The translations under genes and the position numbers were made by a program. The notes beneath the pieces were generated by a model. The model did no database searches and had not been told where the DNA came from. It saw nothing but the letters and a program-made list of their open reading frames with translations. A DNA stretch of 64,000 bases from Cryptomeria japonica (lineage: Eukaryota; Streptophyta; Pinopsida; Cupressales; Cupressaceae), in assembly GCF_030272615.1 (NCBI RefSeq), contig NC_081413.1:164457080-164521079 (forward strand), given 5' to 3'. Of this stretch, positions 12,331 to 24,067 are shown one piece after another; within the stretch, counting starts at the first letter, position 1; each line of letters opens with the position of its first letter.

Positions 12331-12429
12331 AATGCTATAGAAATAGGTGCTCAACCGGTAAATGCAGAGAGCGATGAAGAAGATGAAGAATATAAAGCAG
12401 GAAGCATAGCACCATAACCAATTATTCCA

Positions 12430-13569
12430 AGGTATGTCAGGCTAAATCACTTTGAAGAACAAATAATTGGAGATAAAAATGTTGGTGTGCACACAAGGAG
12501 GAAAATCAGAGAAAATTATTGTCTTGTTTCTTCTATTGAGCCTAAAACAGTAAGGGAGGCATTAAAGGATGATGACTAGATTAATGCAATGAATGAGGAA
12601 TTGGATCAGATAGAGAAGACCAAAACATGGACACTTATTCCTAGACCGAAAGACAAGAATGTGATTGGCACTAAATAGGTCTTTAGAAATAAGTTAAATG
12701 AAGAAGGCAAGGTTGTGAGAAATAAAGCAAGGTTGGTTTACAAAGGCTATGCACAAGAAGAAGGAGAATATTGTGGTGAAACCTTTGCACCGATGGCAAG
12801 ATTGGAAGGAGTAAGAATGTTACTTGCTTATGTTACATTTAAACAATTTAAAGTCTATCATATGGATGTTAAATCATCTTTGCTTAATGGCATCCTTGAG
12901 GAAGAAGTGTACATAGAACAACCGGATGGATTTGCTTTGTCTGAGGATAAAGATATGGTTTGCAAATTACATATGGCACTGTATGGATTGAATCAGGCGC
13001 CGAGAGCATGGTTTGAAAGATTGCATGCACACTTGATCAAGATAGGATTCTAGCATACCAGTGAGCATAGTAATATATATCTAAAGACTGGTGGAGACAT
13101 AGTATTGATAGCTAAAGTATTTGTGGATGACATAATTTTTCGTGGTAATGATGATTTATGCATGGATTTTGTTGAGGAGATGAAGAAATGCTTTGAGATG
13201 TCTCTTATTGGTGAAATTAAATTTTTCATTGGGTTGCAAGTCCAACAATTGGATGATGGAATATTTATCTATCAAAGTATGTTAAAGAGGTGTTGAAAAC
13301 ATTTGGCATGGAGGATTGTAAACCGGTTGGTACTCTAATGGTGACAAGCTGCAAGTTGTCTAAACAAGATGATTCACCATCTCTTGATAAGAAAGAATAC
13401 AGGTCTATGATTGGTAAGTTGCATTATGTTGTTCATGGCAGACCTGATATTGCACATGTTGTTGGATTGGTTGCTAGATTTCAAAAGAATCCCAAGGAGA
13501 CTCACTTGGTAGTGGTGAAAAGAATATTCTGGTACCTGAAAGGTATAATATATTATGTCTTATGGTATC
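12430..13569 (+). pseudogene. Copia-A reverse transcriptase, truncated by nested insertion
   Basis: Copia RT motifs are clear: KDKNVIGTK near 12,650, RNKARLVYKGYAQEEG near 12,718, ETFAPMARLEGVRMLLAY, EEEVYIEQPDGF near 12,900, MALYGLNQAPRAWFERL near 12,975 and the active-site FVDD at 13,120-13,131. The end region gives YRSMIGKLHYVV and RPDIAH. Stops occur at about 12,676 (where tryptophan is expected) and 13,051, with a frameshift near 13,290. The frame ends in YLKGI...LWY where the giant-LTR element inserted; the continuation lies at 54,871. Confidence 0.93.
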
Positions 13570-13659
13570 TATTATGCTCTACACACCTAACCCCATTAGT
13601 TTCCTTGTCTTGAAAATATGGGTCCCTATTTTTGCTTTCTGTAGCTTTGGTTTTTTTAG

Positions 13660-14960
13660 CTTCTTCCTGGACACCCTAGAACCCTGAAACCCTGGAGTCC
13701 TTAGGAGTCCTTTGTTTTCTTTTGAATTCCTACCTCAGAACCTTGGAGTCTCAAAGTAGGCATTTGTTATGTTTGGTTTGCCCCCACCCCGAAACCCCAG
13801 AGTTCTGAGGTGGGTTTTTGTTAGTTATGTTTGTCACGACCTCGAAACCCCAGAACTCTAAAATCCTGAAGTTGTGCCTTGTCTTTTTTGTGTCGTTGAA
13901 GCCTCGGGACTCCAAAGTCCCAAAATCTCGAGTTCTTCATGTTTCGTTGTCAGTCACTTCGAAACCCCAGAGCCTCAGAGTCTTGAAGTTGTGTTGTCTT
14001 GGCAACCCAAGAATCTCAAAGTCTCGAAGTTGTTTTGCTTTCTTTTCTTTTTATCTTTCATCCTTGAACCCCGGAGTCCTGAGGTGATTTCTTGTTTCTT
14101 TTTGTCTTTTGACCTTGGAATCCTAGAGTCCCGAGGTGTCTTGTCTTTTTTTTTTCTTGTCACCTCAGAAGTCTGAAAACCTAGACTCCTGAGGTCTTGT
14201 TTAAAGTGACCGTATGGACAAAGTTTGAGGGGTATAATTAGGAGGAATGAAATTTTCTAAGTTCATTTGTGTACTAAATTTTTTCAAACCTTCAAGTTGT
14301 GACCTCCCGACTTCGTGCTTCCGTGTTGCTGAGTTTTTGCATGTTTTCTCCCACCAAGTTGGTAGATTTTTTCTCCTTCCTATGTTTTTATGTTTAGATC
14401 TTTTAGTTTTTTAGTTTAGATTTTTCTTTTTGCATTCCTCGTTTTGTGTTTTTTGTTCTTTCTGCATGCCCTAGATTTTCCCAACCTCGAAACCCTGGAC
14501 CCTCAGAGTTCTAAGCTTGGTAGCTCTCATAAACCTCGAAACCCTGGACCCTTAGAGTTCCAGTCTTGGTAGTCATGCTTTCACCCCAGAACCCTAGATT
14601 TTTAGATCATCTCAAAACCTATGAGTGAACTACCCCCAACCTCGGAACCCCGAAGTCTCAAAGTTCTTTCCTATCTAGCCACTGTTTTAAACTCGGAACC
14701 CTAAAGTTTTGAAACATATTTTTGGCACCCAATTGAACTACCCCGGGACTCTAGAACCCCAAAGTCCCAAACTCAGATTTTCTAATTCACCCCGAAACCC
14801 CAGAGTACTGAACCTCATTTGTTTTATCCACCCAGAACCCCAGAGTTCCAAACTTAGTTTTTCAAACCTATGCTAACCTCGGAACCCTAGAGTTCCAAAG
14901 TCAATTGTTTTAAGAGGAAGTTATTCACCCCGAAGTCCCAAGGTGGATAATGTTATTAAT
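13660..14960 (+). repeat. Iterated GC-rich palindrome cluster, 5' LTR copy
   Basis: Degenerate units with a left arm like CCTCGGAAC, a CCGG-type centre and a right arm like GTTCCGAGG recur at roughly 50-base spacing. Examples are ACCTCGAAACCCCAGAACTC near 13,840 and AACCTCGGAACCCTAGAGTT near 14,876. They stand in otherwise T-rich sequence. Many differences are C-to-T or G-to-A, as expected for decay of methylated CG sites. The cluster lies on both sides of the TATA-like box at 14,233. Confidence 0.8.
14233..14240 (+). promoter_or_regulatory. TATA-like box, giant 5' LTR
   Basis: TATAATTA lies in the context GAGGGGTATAATTAGGAGG; the 3' LTR copy at 48,275 has the better match TATAAATA in the same context. 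It marks the likely U3/R boundary, with transcription expected to start about 30 bases downstream. Confidence 0.5.
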
Positions 14961-15018
14961 ATTTTTAAGCATGCAATGGGCTAATTTGTGATTATTTCTT
15001 GCAGATCAGAGAATTTAG

Positions 15019-18000
15019 ATGGACCCAACTTCCAGCAAGAGAGGCGAGGAGTTGGACAAGCTTCCTATAACCATGAAATATCAATATCAAGGGCAGGTCT
15101 ATGTTTAAAAGTTGGATGACCAAATTAAATGGGTGACAGATACAGAGGTGGGGCATATTGAGTTAGAAGATATTAAAACACAATTGGACAAACCAAGGCC
15201 AAAGGCCCCTCTGAGGAGAATTAAGAGATCAGGTCTGGTGGAAGCAACCATTTTCTTGCAATCAATCCAAGCACCTAAATTCATTATGACCATTGCACAA
15301 TTATATAATGCAGATACCAGAAAGTGCAAAGATGATCAGAGTAGAACTGTGATTGATTTATCAATGGATATGTTGGGAATTGTGTTTTGTATCCATGCAA
15401 GGGATGAAGTACTCATGACTACAGAGGAAGAATTTTTCAGAGTGTGGAATAATAATACTACTTCAAACAAGAGGCATATGAATGAGAACTGGTTGCAAGA
15501 GGAGAGGAAGACAGGGCTAAAAGCCATAGAAATTTTGAGGGAAGATTTAAAGGAGCCACAATGAGACTTAATCATCATGTTGAGCAAGGCCTTCAGCAAT
15601 CCAGATTGTTGGCACTTCCATCCCTGGATGTTCCATTTTATGACAACTATACTAATAGGGAAACAATACTTTGACTAGGCCCAAATTCTTTCTAATAACA
15701 TACATAATCAGATGAAGGTGGTGAATCGAACAAAGAAATTCTTCTTTACTGCCAATGTTATCTGGGTGGCTGACCGAGCAGGTAAATTCCTAGGATTGCA
15801 AATAGAGAGCTAGCTAGGCGATGAGGAAGGGAAAAAGAAGGTGTGGGAGTATTACTCACAAATCCCTCTAAACAACACAAAGGCACATTTTAAAAGAATA
15901 AACGATGCCTTCCTTTTCCCTATCATCATCAAACTCACAAGTTATAGGATAAACCCAAAAGAAATGGCAATCATCAAAGAATGGGCATTTTGGTTCATTC
16001 AGAAGCAACGCTCTACATATATCAGGGTTAGTGGATTCACAGGGAACCCTATGTTGTTGTCGCAATACTGCAATGATTGCATTGTGTTGTTAGAATATGT
16101 TTAGCAGATGCTCAACCTTCAATACCTTTTGTCTTCAAAACATAAGGTGGGTATAGATTTTTCAGTTTCTATTGGTTATTTCTCTTGTTCCAAGATTCAG
16201 GTAGCGAAGACAACAAAGCAGGAACTTCAAAATTAAATCTTAAAGAATTTAATTATGCAAGGGAGTACTATGATCACTATGGCAAGCTAAAGCAAATCAT
16301 GCCAAAAGCATCTGAGGGGCATAATTCTAGATTGGAGGACTTTTGGGCAAACCTCCAAGATAGTTTTGAAGTTAGAGAAAAGAATTATTATAGGTTGTCA
16401 GTACCTCAAATTAGAAATTTAGAAATACAGACCAATCTCCCCAAAGAACTAAGGGATGATGGTGAATTATTAGATTTTTTATATAAGAAGCAAGAAATTG
16501 ACAAGAAGCCTCTCTCTCCCATAAGGTGGTCAACACAGGAGGATATAGATATAGATAGAGTAACTCAAATTGTTGTAGATAGAACTAGACAGTGGCTAAA
16601 TTTGAGGGTTAGGCCAAGCGCTTCAAAAGGGAAGCAAAAGGAATCCACTTTAGGTGTTCCCCAGTCAAGGGGTTATAAGGAGTATGCATGTAAGACAAGG
16701 TCCAACTCTCGAAAGAACACATCAACTGACCATGATGAAACTCAAAGAAAATACTGAGGAATTATTGAAGAAAGTCAAAGAACAAATTAGGAGATCTAAA
16801 CTTTTGAAAAAGGCTATAGATTTTGGAGTAAGAGAAGGGCTAGGAGTTGTGCCACTAGCAAAGGTACATCCTGTGAGGATGACAATTGCATAAACCCCAA
16901 GAGAGGACACTTAGGAGGAAGATGAATAAGAGAAAGCAGATGAAACCACACAACCTCCTTATCTTGATACAACAAGGGCATCCACTCAACCTCCATTTAC
17001 CGCCACAACACAAGCTCCAATTATGACCTTAGCTGCTACCACCCCTATGTCATTGCCAACTGATGATTTTGGTAGAACAACAATGACTCCCATAACACAA
17101 GTGTTAAGACCTACCACAAAAATAGTAAGTGTCCATAACATCAAATCAGATTCTGACCAAGAGGACGAGCAACCTATGGAATGGCAGCCACTTGGAGGAG
17201 AGAAGGAACGAAATGAGGCTGAAGATTCAGAGGATGAAAGGTTGGTCTTAACTCTATAGGACCAAGAAGGTTTACTAAAAGAGATAGTTGTCCAGCAAGG
17301 TTTGGATCAAATGGATAAAGATGGCAAGATGTTTGAAGAAGAAATCAATGATAAGTTAGGAGAGTTACATAAGCAGCAAGAATTGAATGTTGATACTACT
17401 CTCCAAGCTAGCCTGGCCCATCAAATTGCTTCACGCCAAGACCCTAAACATATAGAAGAAGAGGAGAAAGGTGAAGTAGAAGAGCACTCAGATGTGTACA
17501 TAGTGACCACTGACATCGTGCTTCACGAAGGTGATAAAGATAAGGATGTGCCGCAATGGTTGAATTTCACCTTTGGGAAAAAGAAAAGGAAAGTAATGCT
17601 ACCAAAAGTTACACTACAAAATGCAATCACTGAAGAACCAAGGAAAACAAAGAAGGCCAATACCGTACATCATTTATCAAGAATAGGTTTTGGTGAGGTG
17701 ATTGTAGATATAGCAGTTCCTACACAAGAAGAAGGTCAGAACTTTCTGAAGTACCAAGTATCACAGGTAAAACTGGGTAAGTAGATCGAGTGGGGAGAAT
17801 TAGATACCTTGGAATTGGCAACTAACATTATCAGGGGGCAAATGGAAAAGGAACATACCTCCCATTCAAAGGTCAAAGCACAGCTAGAACAATATAAGTA
17901 GTTGTTGGTAGAGATGGGCAATCCTTTGGATAATTGTATAAATGATAATATACCTTCAACCTCATCACTTCTGGAGGGAGATATAAAAGCATTGGTTGAG

Positions 18001-18685
18001 GTAAGATAGGTGGCCACCATGGTAAAGTCATGGGCACAAATAAATGTATCTAAAATTAGACTATTTTTGCATAACACTATGAAGGAATATAGGAAGGCCA
18101 TGCAAGTTGGAGGAGCGTTAGCTTCTTTCTCTTAGCAGTGGGAGCGAAAGCTCAACACTTTTAGCAAGCAGTTTCAGTTCTTGAGTAAAGTTTTGAGTCT
18201 TGGCAAAGAAGAGGCCCTTAGGTGGAGACAGCTGTAAAAATTTGCAATCCTATGTATACATTTTGGAGTTGAAGATAGAAATGCTTCAACAGTATGTGGG
18301 GGATATAACAAGTATTTGGTCTCCCCTCCTCAGGGTAGTGGAAAAGTATGAGAATTTTGTAGGATAGTTATTAGGAGTTTTTGGGCTTGGAATAACCAAT
18401 ACGGGAGCTATGGAGGAAGATCAGGTACTTCGCCAATGGGATGTGTATGAGGCATAGCATTTTGCAGCTCTGACTTAGTTTAGTGTTGCATTAATGGACA
18501 AATATACATATTTGATAACCCAGTGTCAATAGGCTGCAGAGACAATAGAGGAGTTAGAAAGGGAAAGAAAGAATGCGGAGGAAATTTTGAAAAAGTACAA
18601 GTTCAGAATTAAACATGTTAATGATTCTCCTATCGAAGTGATTGCATGTATCATCAGCAATTATAAATCCTATAAAAAGAAGTGA
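15019..18685 (+). pseudogene. Passenger reading frame in the giant 5' LTR, decayed
   Basis: Starting at the ATG after GAATTTAG (MDPTSSKRGEELDKLP), a frame of about 1,220 codons can be followed with the help of the 3' LTR copy. The two copies have stops at different places, so the ancestor was open. The N-terminal part, roughly residues 1-380, looks globular (IAQLYNADTRK, TVIDLSMDMLGIVF, AIIKEWAFWFIQKQ). Next comes an acidic/proline/threonine-rich linker (SDSDQEDEQPMEWQP) with a basic patch (KKKRKV near 17,580). The C-terminal third is charged and helical, probably coiled coil, ending SYKKK. It is not gag or pol. A short pattern (VIDLS...VFGI in the other copy) resembles plant-mobile-domain-type proteins; this is tentative. 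A 1-nt indel near 16,230 shifts the frame in this copy. Confidence 0.75.
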
Positions 18686-19130
18686 AAGATAAAAATGTAT
18701 TTGCTAATGATAGCACGACTTTTAAAAGGAGTTTTTGCATGACTACGAAAGCCTGGCTCATGCAGCATGGTCTTCGTAGTGCTCACCTAGTCCTCATTTC
18801 ATAATAGTTAACTGGAGTATAGAGGTAGAGACTTGCAAGTCAATTGTGACTCCTAGCTTTTGAGTTCTTAATTTAGATTAGGTTTATTTCCTAGAAAGTA
18901 GGACAAAAAACTCTGTAAATTGAGGAGTTTGATTCATTTGTAAGGGTCCACAAATTGATGATTTGAGGCCCACTTAGAGATTTTAGATAATTTTTGTAGA
19001 TTGTTATGAATTTGAGAAGTTTTTATGATACATTCTTTGAAATTAATACAAGAAGCAGCTTATAGATTGCCTAATCTATGCATATATGTTATGAGTTCAT
19101 TCTTTGTAGTCTGTTAATGTCTATTGTTTG
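18686..19130 (+). other. Non-coding part of giant 5' LTR after the passenger frame
   Basis: A/T-rich sequence without a gene; it aligns with 53,818-54,330 of the 3' LTR, which has about 60 extra bases near 53,870-53,935. GTTTG at 19,126-19,130 is the target duplication of gypsy-B. Confidence 0.8.
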
Positions 19131-19898
19131 TGTAGACACCTAAAATTGTCATGTCTAATTAGATAAATATTTTTATTTATTTAATTATTTAAGCCTAATT
19201 CTTCTATTAATTAAATAAATCTTTATTTATTTAATTAATTCATTTATCCTTTTCTAGCCTTATGTCTCATTTAAATAAATACATTTATTTATTTAAATTG
19301 TTTTTTTCCTAAATTAAATAAATATTTTATTTATTTAATTGATCCCATTTCCTCAATTAATTAAATCTTTATTTATTTAATTAATTCATTAGCCTTTTCT
19401 ACCCATGACACATGTCATGCATCTATTAATTCTTACACTACCTACCCTCACATTATTTTCTTATTTCCTCTACCTACCCTCTAATCTTAACCGACCATTT
19501 ATCTTTTACACCTCTTAATTTAATTCCTCCATTTCTTACAATGTCTTCTATATAAGAGGACGCTTCCTTCATTATCAAGGACTCCCAAGCATTCTAGCAT
19601 TCAAATTTTCATATGCAATCAAGCCTACTTACAACCACATTTCCGTTCTTTGTTGAGCTCTTGTGCACACATAAAATCTGAGAGCAAATATATCAAGCAA
19701 GATCAATGGAGATGGGAAGAATGGACATTCAAACCCTAGTGGAAATATGATGGTATCATCTTTGTGATTTTGTTGATTTGTATTTGTCTTAGGTGATCTT
19801 CATAGGTTATGGTGGATCTTCATTGTTGTTAGGTTGGGGTTTCATGGTTGAATCTATTAAAACCTTCAATATTGTTGTTTCCATTTTTACCATAAACA
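19131..19898 (+). repeat. Gypsy-B 5' LTR
   Basis: 768 bases. Iterated ATTTATTTAATT blocks fill the first 250 bases. A TATA box (TATATAA) lies at 19,549-19,555. The LTR ends CCATAAACA. The partner is at 38,616. Confidence 0.95.
19549..19555 (+). promoter_or_regulatory. TATA box of gypsy-B 5' LTR
   Basis: TATATAA in TCTTCTATATAAGAGGA; the 3' LTR has the same box at 39,020-39,026. Transcription probably starts about 30 bases downstream. Confidence 0.65.
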
Positions 19899-19901
19899 TT
19901 T

Positions 19902-19920
19902 TGGCATGCCCGGTGGGACA
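19902..19920 (+). promoter_or_regulatory. Gypsy-B primer binding site
   Basis: TGGCATGCCCGGTGGGACA begins three bases after the LTR end, the normal place for the tRNA primer site. The tRNA is not identified. Confidence 0.65.
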
Positions 19921-20042
19921 TGGATTTTTGTTAGATCTATATTTTTTAGATTTTTCTAACCCTATATTATTGGTTTGTAACACAATTTGGAGAATAACCT
20001 TGTGCAGCTAGTGTTTTGGACACAAGATTAAGATCTTGGAGA

Positions 20043-20875
20043 GATCTGATCCGATTTTACAAACAGTTTGGAATTTTTGTACCAAATTTTGTTGGCAGGT
20101 TGAGGATAGTATCAAGAGATGTCAATCCAAAATTCAGATCTTTTGGAGTATATTTGCAATTACTATGAAGTTTTTATGAATTTTCATAAAAAAATAATTT
20201 TGAGAGCAAATGAGAGACTTTTTCGGATTTTCTTATATTTTTGGAAATTTCTCAGATTTATACACAATATCTGTTCTTTGTAATTTTAATTTTGATACAA
20301 AATATTTCTTAAATAATTGGATCTTTAAAAATTAGGGTTTTTCATTATTTTGATCAGATCTCACAAACTGCCTTGAATTTTGGCATCAAATTTTTGTTGC
20401 AGGTCAAGAACAGTAGCTAACATGCTCAGTAAAAAAATCAAATTTTTGAGAGAATATTTGAATTTTCTATGAATTGTTTATGCATTTTCATAAAAAATTA
20501 ATTTTGAGAGAAAATGAGCGCTTTTTTTGGTTTTCTTATATTTTTGGAAAGATATCAGCATTATACATAGGATCTGTTCTTTGTGATTTTAATTTTGATG
20601 CAAAATAATTCTTTAAAAATTGGATCTTTAAAAATTAGGGTTTTGCATTATTTTCATTATATCTCACAAACTGCTTGGAATTTTTGCAGGAATTTTTTTA
20701 TGAAGGTTTAGAATGCTATCAGGAGTTTCTAGTAAAAAAAAATATTTTGGGGATCAATTTTTTATTTTCTATTAATTGTTTATGATTTTTCATAAAAAAA
20801 TGATTTTTGGAGCAAATTAGCAATTTTTTTGGATTTTCTTACATTTCTAGAAATGTCTTGAAATTTTACAGGTGG
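20043..20875 (+). repeat. Three long tandem repeats in the gypsy-B leader
   Basis: A unit of about 305 bases is repeated nearly three times, with starts at about 20,043, 20,353 and 20,656. Shared landmarks are CACAAACTG(C)CTTGGAATTTTxG, TTATGxATTTTCATAAAAAA, TTTTCTTATATTTTTGGAAA and ATTAGGGTTTTxCATTATTTT. The copies have drifted and the third is shorter. The role is unknown; it lies in the transcribed leader before gag. Confidence 0.8.
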
Positions 20876-22627
20876 TATGTTTTTTTCGTGGAAAATAAGA
20901 TCTTGGAATCTATCAAAAACCTATCTTGTCGAAGGCCCCTATTTCACAAAGGTTTTTGGATCTAAAATTTACCTAACTTGTTTGCTTGTAGGAAGGGGTA
21001 ATCATTTGAAACACTCCAAACTACTAACAAATATTTGTTACATGATCTTGGCAAGGATTTTCTTTTGATTTTCATTGTGTGCCTTTTTTTCATAGGTTAG
21101 CAAACACTTCAATTGGAGCACTAAAATTGAACTAGTGTCTTTTGTGTTTTATCTTTAGAGGGCTTGCCTCCCCGTGTGGTCACTAGGACTACTACTGAGG
21201 AGGGAACGACCCAAGTGATAGCAAGGAAAACCCACCTCTTCCGAACCACTATAAATAACTGTATCCATGGTGAAAGCCATGGGTAGCATGTGTTGATTAG
21301 TTCATACCGACATTTTGTCTCCCCATAAACTCGTTTGATCAATAGTAGGGTGTAACCCCTACTGACTGGGACCCTTCTATATTTATAGAGCTGAAAGTGT
21401 TGTATGTATGGCCATACGAGCAGATGTCTTTACTAGCACCTTTTTGTTTTAAACATCCAAAATCCTTCTAGTTGTTGGGGCAGGTTGTCAGACCTCTAGA
21501 GCGGCCCACACACATATGGTTCTTAGTAGAGATACAAAGTTTACCACGAGGAGTTTTTGTGGCGACTGGTGTTGGGCTGCCCCAGAGAAGTGAGTGTTGA
21601 GGGTGGAGCTAGTGGGGTCAAGCATCTAAGTATCTACTTTGAATAGTGTATCCTCGGGGGAAACCCCATGTGGGATCAATAGCTATTGTCATGGCCAACC
21701 ATAGGAATTGTGCTTGTCTTCTTTTAAACATTCAAACATTCAAGATCAAACATCAAAACATTGTGTCTTCAAGTGTATGCAAAACATTTTTACATTAAAC
21801 AACATAGTTTTCTTTGAGTTATTTTGAGTATAAACACTTGCAAACATTGAGTCCTCATCAACATTGTGTCCTCTTGTCATGAAAACCGGTCAAAAATTTA
21901 GATTGGGTCACAACGACAACTTTACAAATTGGAAAAATTGCACTCAGATTTTTGAAACGTGTCTGTGTCTGACAGAAACATGTCTGTGTCCTGTAACCGT
22001 GTCTCTGAAGGACAAAAGCACGTCTATGTTATCATAGCAAATTACATTCACAAAATTCTCAAAAATGCGTCTATGTAGTATCTAGTCAAGTTTGTGTTGG
22101 GGAACCGCGTCTGTGAAGTATACAGGCACATCTATATTTAGTATTGGAAAAAACTTACAGTCCAGGAAACAAGAGCAATCAGTTTCAGAATTCTTGAGTT
22201 TCCTAGGTTATTTCTTCAGGTTTTCATCTAGCATTCAGCCTATTTTTGGGTCTCACAAAGTTCATCATTGCTTTACACCTTGCATTACATTCACATTTGT
22301 CTAAACTTGAGTCAAAAAGTCACTTTCTTGTCCTCATCTTGCTTTGTCAACACAATACATACAACAACATTTTGCTAAGTGGTCCCTCATCAAGGTCTAT
22401 CACCTTTGGGTCTCATTTGCTCTTACTTGGAGTCAAGGTCAACTTACCTCATCAAGAGATCTATCATCTCTTTGGAAACCACACCTACTCTACTACATAC
22501 ATACTTGGTCCTACACTTCGGACATTACAAGTACACCTTATATTCATTTACATTCCATCCAATTCTTGGTCTTCCATACTCTTTCCATTTTCATCTAGTT
22601 TCACACATCTTGGTCAAGACCTAGTTC
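20876..22627 (+). other. Remaining gypsy-B leader
   Basis: No supported gene is seen before the gag start at 22,628. Short open frames around 22,092-22,635 overlap in several frames and show no family resemblance. The repeated words GTCTGTG and CGTCTATGT near 21,960-22,130 are a minor local repeat. Confidence 0.6.
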
Positions 22628-22967
22628 ATGGTTGAAACTTGTTCCCAAAAATCTAGGAGGGAAGCTAAAGAGGCTCAAGAGTCTACAAACATGAGTGGCT
22701 ATGAGTACGACAATGGTATCTTTTTCAACTTTGATCATACCACATTACCTGACATGGACATCTATAGAAACATTCAGGATGTTGAGAACATGGATAATAC
22801 AAACAACAATTATGCACAAAATGACAATGTTGACAACCTTTCAGTACATTCAGCAGAAGTGGAAAAAACTATAATGGATCCCCATTTTAATAGATTCATT
22901 GAAGAGATCATGAGAAGAGATAGACAATATTTACTGCAAGTGACGGAACAAAGTGGAGCTAAGATAC

Positions 22968-23736
22968 TGTTAGGATTCCCAAAGATACTGAGAGGGGGGG
23001 TGAATCAGTATCTAGCCGGTATATAAATTTACTTGACTTAAAACATGAAAAACATATTAAAACTGTGTACTGGTAAACCAGAAATAATGGAGTAAACAAG
23101 AATAAGAACAACCACATGAGAATAACACCATAACACAGTATTTTAATGAGGAAACCTGGTGTGGGAAAAACCTCAGTGGGATTTGTGACCCACAATATTC
23201 GCTTACTGGCCAATAAGGGAATATTACTCTTACAATAGGGGCCTGCACATGCAAGAAGGCCAAGTGGCTAGAGCTCACTACTCAATTACAAAAGAAGTCA
23301 AACTGACTTACAAAAATAGATTATATTAATCCAATGTCTTGTACTGCTTCAGATTAGCATCTGCTATGACAGATCCAATACTGGTTTAAGCTCTACTACA
23401 TACATAAACCCTTAACCTATAATTCACATATTAGGTCTGCATAATTTCTCCTATCTCCTTATTAAAAAATGTTCTACAATGATCTCATACATATATGAGT
23501 CATTTTACAACTTTCCATGTCGGCTTACAATGATTTGACAATTAATTACAAAATTCATGTCGGCCAGGGTGCCCGTATCCTTCCTTTCACTGTCGGTGTT
23601 CTATGTGTTGGTGTAGAGTTTGTCGTTGCCAGTGTCAGTATTCTATCTTGTCGGTATCATATGATTGCAAGGTTTCCATCAATGACAAAACCTTCAATCA
23701 CCTACAATTTCTCATTGGAATGTGCATTTGCCAACA
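22968..23736 (-). repeat. 3' LTR of the non-autonomous element
   Basis: 769 bases. It lies next to the purine tract and is therefore the 3' LTR. The GATAC duplication is directly outside. Confidence 0.93.
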
Positions 23737-23765
23737 ATCTCCCCCTTTGGCATTGATGGCAACAC
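23737..23765 (-). promoter_or_regulatory. Polypurine tract of the non-autonomous element
   Basis: The plus strand reads ATCTCCCCCTTTGGCATTGA, i.e. the minus strand has AATGCCAAAGGGGGAGAT before the 3' LTR. The surrounding 28 bases are the same as before the copia-A and copia-C 3' LTRs. Confidence 0.88.
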
Positions 23766-24067
23766 TCATGAAAAAATCAAAAAGTGTCCAAAATGATATC
23801 CAAAAATAGTCTGCCAAAATTGTCTTACCAAAACTGTATGCTCAAAATTGTATGCTCCCCCTGAGCGGATGAAGTCCCTTCCTTCTGACAATTTTTCTCA
23901 TCCCACTACTCCCCCTTTCACATTAATGACAAAGGTTGTCATTCACTGTCAGTGGAGTCCTTCCTGGATTCTTGTAACTGGTGGGTTACAATCTAAAAGA
24001 TATCTGTCAAAACTAAGTTTATACCATTGTTGAATGTTTTGCAGTCTTTTATTGCCTCTTGTGTTCT
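23766..24067 (-). other. 3' UTR of the non-autonomous element
   Basis: About 300 bases with C-rich blocks such as CTCCCCCTGAGC (23,854) and CTCCCCCTTTCAC (23,909). On the minus strand these are further GGGGGAG purine tracts, as in the copia-C 3' UTR. No gene. Confidence 0.6.

Noticed and set aside
13975-14176. Open frames in the palindrome cluster on both strands (also 47,805-48,251)
   Set aside because: The repeat unit lacks stops in several frames, so open frames arise by composition; the same peptide words recur in all frames.
16140-16200. Possible intron (AAGGTGGGT ... TTCAGGT) in the passenger frame
   Set aside because: The reading frame continues through it in both LTR copies (IDFSVSIGYFSCS), so no intron is needed; the frame change after it is a 1-nt indel present only in the 5' copy.
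22246-22635. Overlapping open frames just before gypsy-B gag
   Set aside because: Three frames are open at once in low-complexity CT/CA-rich leader; none has recognisable motifs or a sensible start relative to gag.
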